From: CAZSTA01 sp964609495 [NCBI: uncultured bacterium]
GTDB taxonomy: Bacteria; CAZSTA01
Direction: 5' to 3'
NCBI GenBank assembly: GCA_964609495.1
Contig: CAZSTA010000136.1
Span: forward strand, 1 to 9,674
Length of the DNA stretch: 9,674 nucleotides
Made by a program: the position numbers and the translations under genes. Below the pieces are notes generated by a model that was not told the origin of the DNA, did no database searches, and worked only from the letters and a program-made list of their open reading frames with translations. This document shows, in pieces, positions 7,314 through 9,674 of this stretch; positions within the stretch are counted from its first letter, which is position 1, and each line of letters opens with the position of its first letter.

Positions 7314-8417
7314 ATGAATAAATGGGATATAGATACTCCCGCGTTGTTGATAGATTTAGATTGCTTGGAGAGAAACATCGAAGATATGGCCTCCTTTGCC
7401 CGCCACAAAGGGATAAATCTGAGACCTATGGTCAAGACCCATAAGAGTCCTGATCTGGCGAAGATGCAGATAGAGGCAGGCGCAAAGGGGATATTGCTCG
7501 CTAAGTTGGGGGAGGCGGAGGTGATGGCTGATGCTGGTGTAAAGGATATCAACATCGCTTATCCTCTAATTGGGGAGCAGAAGCTCTCCAGAGCTGTATC
7601 TCTTATAAAGGATAGGGGAGTCAAGCTCAGGCTAACGGTCGATGATGTGAAACAAATCGAGCCTCTTTCAGCTAAAGGTGTATCTGAAGGCATTGTCTTT
7701 TCGGTATTAATTAAGATAGATACTGGGGTGCATAGATTAGGACTTCCTCGGGGGGAGAGGGTGATCGAATTAGCCAAGCGGATAGAGGAACTACCTGGAC
7801 TCAGCTTTCAGGGGATATCCACCCACGCTGGACATGTCTATACCGCTCGAAGTAGAGATGAGATAGAGAAAGTGGGGATAGCCGAGGGAGAGATAATGGT
7901 TGGAGTTAGAGATGATCTTGAGAAAGCTGGTATAAAAGTCGATACAGTTGCCACAGGATCAACTCCAACTGCCAAGATATCTGGGAATGTGAAGGGAGTA
8001 AATGAGATCAGACCGGGTAACTATATTTTCTACGATGCGAAGCAAGTTTCGCTTGGAGTTGTCGATGCTAAAAGATGTGCGGCGACTGTGTTGGCAACCG
8101 TGATAAGCAGGCCGGCTCCCGATAGAGCGGTGATCGATGCGGGAAGCAAAGCGTTATCCTCTGACCCTGGTGCCGAGGCTATCCCTGGTTTTGGCCTCGT
8201 TGTAGGACGAGATGATCTCTTGGTAAAGAAATTATCGGAGGAGGTAGGAGTTGTAGAGTTAACCGAGCCCAAAAGAAGTCTTGAGATAGGGGGTAAGCTG
8301 GAGATCATACCTAATCACATCTGTGTAGTGTTTAATTTATTCGATGAGGCTTATGGGATTAGGAATGATAGGGTAGAGAGAACTTTCCCTATCTCTGCTA
8401 GAGGTAAAGTAACTTGA
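7314..8417 (+). CDS. Fold-type III PLP enzyme, D-threonine aldolase / D-serine dehydratase family
   Basis: A 367-aa protein with an alanine-racemase-like N-terminal barrel and the C-terminal domain of the D-threonine aldolase / D-serine dehydratase family. Known members cleave D-threonine-type beta-hydroxy D-amino acids or deaminate D-serine, using PLP plus a divalent metal, in the cytoplasm. Visible: DTPALLIDLD at the N-terminus, RPMVKTHKSP with probable Schiff-base Lys41, KIDTGVHRLG, GISTHAGHVY, ATGSTPTA (phosphate-binding region), EIRPGNYIFYD, VIDAGSKALS and PNHICVVFN with metal ligands H335 and C337. The HxC pair matches the zinc site of D-serine dehydratases, whereas characterised D-threonine aldolases have HxD, so a dehydratase-like reaction is as likely as aldol cleavage. 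Met replaces the His usual before the Lys motif (RPHxKTHK). The start at 7314 is chosen from ribosome-site spacing. No regulator is adjacent. Confidence 0.87.
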   Translation: MNKWDIDTPALLIDLDCLERNIEDMASFARHKGINLRPMVKTHKSPDLAKMQIEAGAKGILLAKLGEAEVMADAGVKDINIAYPLIGEQKLSRAVSLIKDRGVKLRLTVDDVKQIEPLSAKGVSEGIVFSVLIKIDTGVHRLGLPRGERVIELAKRIEELPGLSFQGISTHAGHVYTARSRDEIEKVGIAEGEIMVGVRDDLEKAGIKVDTVATGSTPTAKISGNVKGVNEIRPGNYIFYDAKQVSLGVVDAKRCAATVLATVISRPAPDRAVIDAGSKALSSDPGAEAIPGFGLVVGRDDLLVKKLSEEVGVVELTEPKRSLEIGGKLEIIPNHICVVFNLFDEAYGIRNDRVERTFPISARGKVT

Positions 8418-8424
8418 TTCATTT

Positions 8425-8458
8425 TCATAGTGCTCCTTTCCAACAAGGGGCACTATGA
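8425..8458. terminator. Long hairpin between convergent genes, probable bidirectional terminator
   Basis: A 14-bp stem (8425-8438 with 8445-8458; arms beginning TCATAGTGC and ending GCACTATGA) contains a single T-G wobble and closes on a 6-nt loop. It begins 7 nt after the PLP-enzyme stop and 40 nt past the stop of the convergent acylase gene, the place for a shared terminator. Neither strand has a T-run straight after the stem, so it is not a textbook intrinsic terminator; it could instead stop exonucleases or mark an insertion boundary. Confidence 0.6.
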
Positions 8459-8498
8459 TAATCCCTAATACCCCACAGGTTTGTTACTTAATTCTGCC

Positions 8499-9596
8499 TT
8501 ATTCCGTACAGACTGTGCTTTCGGGATATAATGAAAGTCCATCTAACATCTCTGCCGGGATGTCTTTCAAAAACTCTACTTCTCTGAAAACATTTCCGAT
8601 TAGATCTCGATTGATCTGCTGGGTGTAGTCAGAGAAATTGTTCGTAACATCTCCTGATAAATGGGTATTCATATCCAAAATCCGAACAGGCGTGCTACAG
8701 GAAAAATCAAGCGCGTTCAGATCAATATACCGAATTTGCTGATTAAAAAACGTGCGAAAATAAACACGAAGATTTTGTATATCGTAAACAATGCTCCATT
8801 TTGTGTAATCAGCCCATGCAACGCTTATCAAAGTATCAAAAGCGTAATCGACTACTGACCTTGTATTTTCTGGATCGTAATTTATCACCATGTGCGCTGC
8901 CCGGACGAACCGGTCCAATGAATTATGGCTAGTGGGAAGCGGTAATTCTCCACCAAACCCTTTATGCTTTTTCAAAAACTCGATGGATTCTGCATAGGTA
9001 CTATTTGTCAGTGCTTTGACCGGCATCGTTTCGTTGGTATGATAAACCAATTTGCCACCAATAAACTCAATGCTGGCACAATTTCCCATTCTATCGCACA
9101 CCAAATAGTGGATGTTCGCTGCGACAGCCGGCTTAATTCTTATGTTAGAATCACTGGCAATAACTTCCTCAACTGTGCTAAAATTATCCAGTTGATACTG
9201 AATCCATTGCAAGTTGTCAATTATAGGCCGTGAATCAGTCGCTGGATATTCGGTTTCATCAAGCCACATCACTTCGACAACCAAACCGGCTTCATTTATT
9301 CCACCGCAGGGCAGCTCGCGCCCAAACTGATTAAATGTTACACTACCATATTTCGATATCCAACTGGCTGGTTGCTCATCGGTCGTTGGTGCCATTATTG
9401 CCGCTGTTTTTTGAACATGTCGTTTATTAACGATCACCAAGCCATCGTCCACCATCCAGTCGTAATTTCTTCCGAACACGAGCTGATCAAGGTGATCGAG
9501 GCAAAAAGTTGAACACGGCTGACCAAGCCTTGGGATCAAACAAACGAATAATATACAGAAAATCAAAAGTTTCATAGAATTCAATTTCATATTCAT
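8499..9596 (-). CDS. Secreted choloylglycine hydrolase / penicillin V acylase-family Ntn-hydrolase
   Basis: The 365-aa protein has a signal peptide (basic start, hydrophobic residues 10-21) ending just before C28, which becomes the N-terminal nucleophile after processing. CSTF, then GRNYDW, place R43 and D46 at +15 and +18 from the cysteine, exactly the spacing of R17 and D20 from C2 in bile salt hydrolases. N101 in GINEAGL, N198 in LTNS and R229 in DRFVRAA complete the expected catalytic set. The family hydrolyses linear amides: bile salts, penicillin V, and in Gram-negative members also N-acyl homoserine lactones. The substrate here is unknown, and the export signal suggests periplasmic or extracellular action. 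The ATG at 9596 has AAGGAGGG (9608-9601) 4 nt upstream; an ATG at 9590 is an alternative. Glu codons are 12 GAA to 7 GAG, unlike the neighbours, which hints at transfer. Confidence 0.88.
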   Translation of the reverse strand: MNMKLNSMKLLIFCILFVCLIPRLGQPCSTFCLDHLDQLVFGRNYDWMVDDGLVIVNKRHVQKTAAIMAPTTDEQPASWISKYGSVTFNQFGRELPCGGINEAGLVVEVMWLDETEYPATDSRPIIDNLQWIQYQLDNFSTVEEVIASDSNIRIKPAVAANIHYLVCDRMGNCASIEFIGGKLVYHTNETMPVKALTNSTYAESIEFLKKHKGFGGELPLPTSHNSLDRFVRAAHMVINYDPENTRSVVDYAFDTLISVAWADYTKWSIVYDIQNLRVYFRTFFNQQIRYIDLNALDFSCSTPVRILDMNTHLSGDVTNNFSDYTQQINRDLIGNVFREVEFLKDIPAEMLDGLSLYPESTVCTE

Positions 9597-9600
9597 AATT

Positions 9601-9608
9601 CCCTCCTT
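9601..9608 (-). promoter_or_regulatory. Ribosome binding site for the acylase gene
   Basis: AAGGAGGG on the minus strand is a strong Shine-Dalgarno. Spacing is 4 nt to the ATG at 9596 and 10 nt to the ATG at 9590, so the exact start is uncertain by two codons. No clear promoter can be called upstream; any -35 may lie beyond the right edge. Confidence 0.7.
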
Positions 9609-9636
9609 ATGTTGTTAATTTGTGTTTATTCTGGTG

Positions 9637-9657
9637 TTTGGTGGTCTATTTGGTGGT
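9637..9657. repeat. Short tandem direct repeat upstream of the acylase gene
   Basis: TTTGGTGGT occurs twice (9637-9645 and 9649-9657) with a 12-bp period, in the 78-nt leader region of the acylase gene at the right edge. It may be a paired regulator site or chance low complexity. Nothing else is recognisable from 9609 to the window end. Confidence 0.35.
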
Positions 9658-9674
9658 GCTATTCTGTATCCTTG

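Noticed and set aside
8661-9233. Two plus-strand open frames opposite the acylase gene
   Set aside because: They overlap a gene whose catalytic residues are all in register; their translations show no domain and no ribosome site was evident.
9510-9516. Lipobox leading to a lipidated cysteine at residue 28 of the acylase
   Set aside because: The residues before Cys are GQP, not a lipobox, and the cysteine is needed as the Ntn nucleophile, with R and D at the family spacing.
1-9674. CRISPR arrays, tRNA or rRNA genes, insertion sequences, attachment sites, phage or defence genes
   Set aside because: I saw no repeat-spacer periodicity, no tRNA-like cloverleaf, no transposase or integrase motif and no terminal inverted repeats; nearly all sequence is accounted for by the genes listed.

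Overview
The window looks like chromosomal DNA from a diderm (LPS-type) bacterium. An LptD/OstA-like outer-membrane protein and the MEP isoprenoid pathway point that way. The lineage cannot be fixed from the sequence. Codon choice in most genes (GAG for Glu, many AGA/AGG and ATA codons) and the gene mix suggest an uncultured candidate-phylum bacterium, but that is a guess.

Left block, minus strand, 3113 down to 1: one tightly packed operon reading lptD-like, ispD, ispF, ispE. The lptD/ispD gap is 6 nt, ispD and ispF overlap by 23 nt, and ispE begins 17 nt after ispF and runs off the left edge with only its first 31 codons visible. IspD, IspE and IspF catalyse three consecutive MEP-pathway steps. 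A good promoter with an extended -10 lies upstream of the lptD-like gene.

Centre, plus strand, 3335 to 8417: a 221-nt divergent intergenic region carries a near-consensus sigma70-type promoter (TTGACA-17-TAGAAT) that drives two tandem deoxynucleoside kinase genes, one dGK-like and one dCK/dAK-like. These are followed at short spacing by a cytoplasmic GH2 beta-mannosidase and a fold-type III PLP enzyme of the D-threonine aldolase / D-serine dehydratase family. The four genes are co-directional and could be one transcript covering nucleoside salvage plus sugar and D-amino-acid catabolism. Gaps of 45 and 77 nt leave room for internal control.

Right block: a 14-bp hairpin just after the PLP-enzyme gene separates it from a convergent minus-strand gene for a secreted Ntn-hydrolase of the choloylglycine hydrolase / penicillin V acylase family, with all expected catalytic residues. 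Its Glu codon use (12 GAA, 7 GAG) differs sharply from its neighbours (dck: 1 GAA, 13 GAG), so it may be a more recent acquisition.

I see no CRISPR array, tRNA, rRNA, insertion sequence or phage gene. No gene-free stretch exceeds 300 bases. Nothing here clearly amounts to a new biological system. The points most worth checking are the lptD-ispDFE arrangement, the kinase pair, the variant PLP-site motif, the unusual terminator-like hairpin and the foreign-looking acylase.
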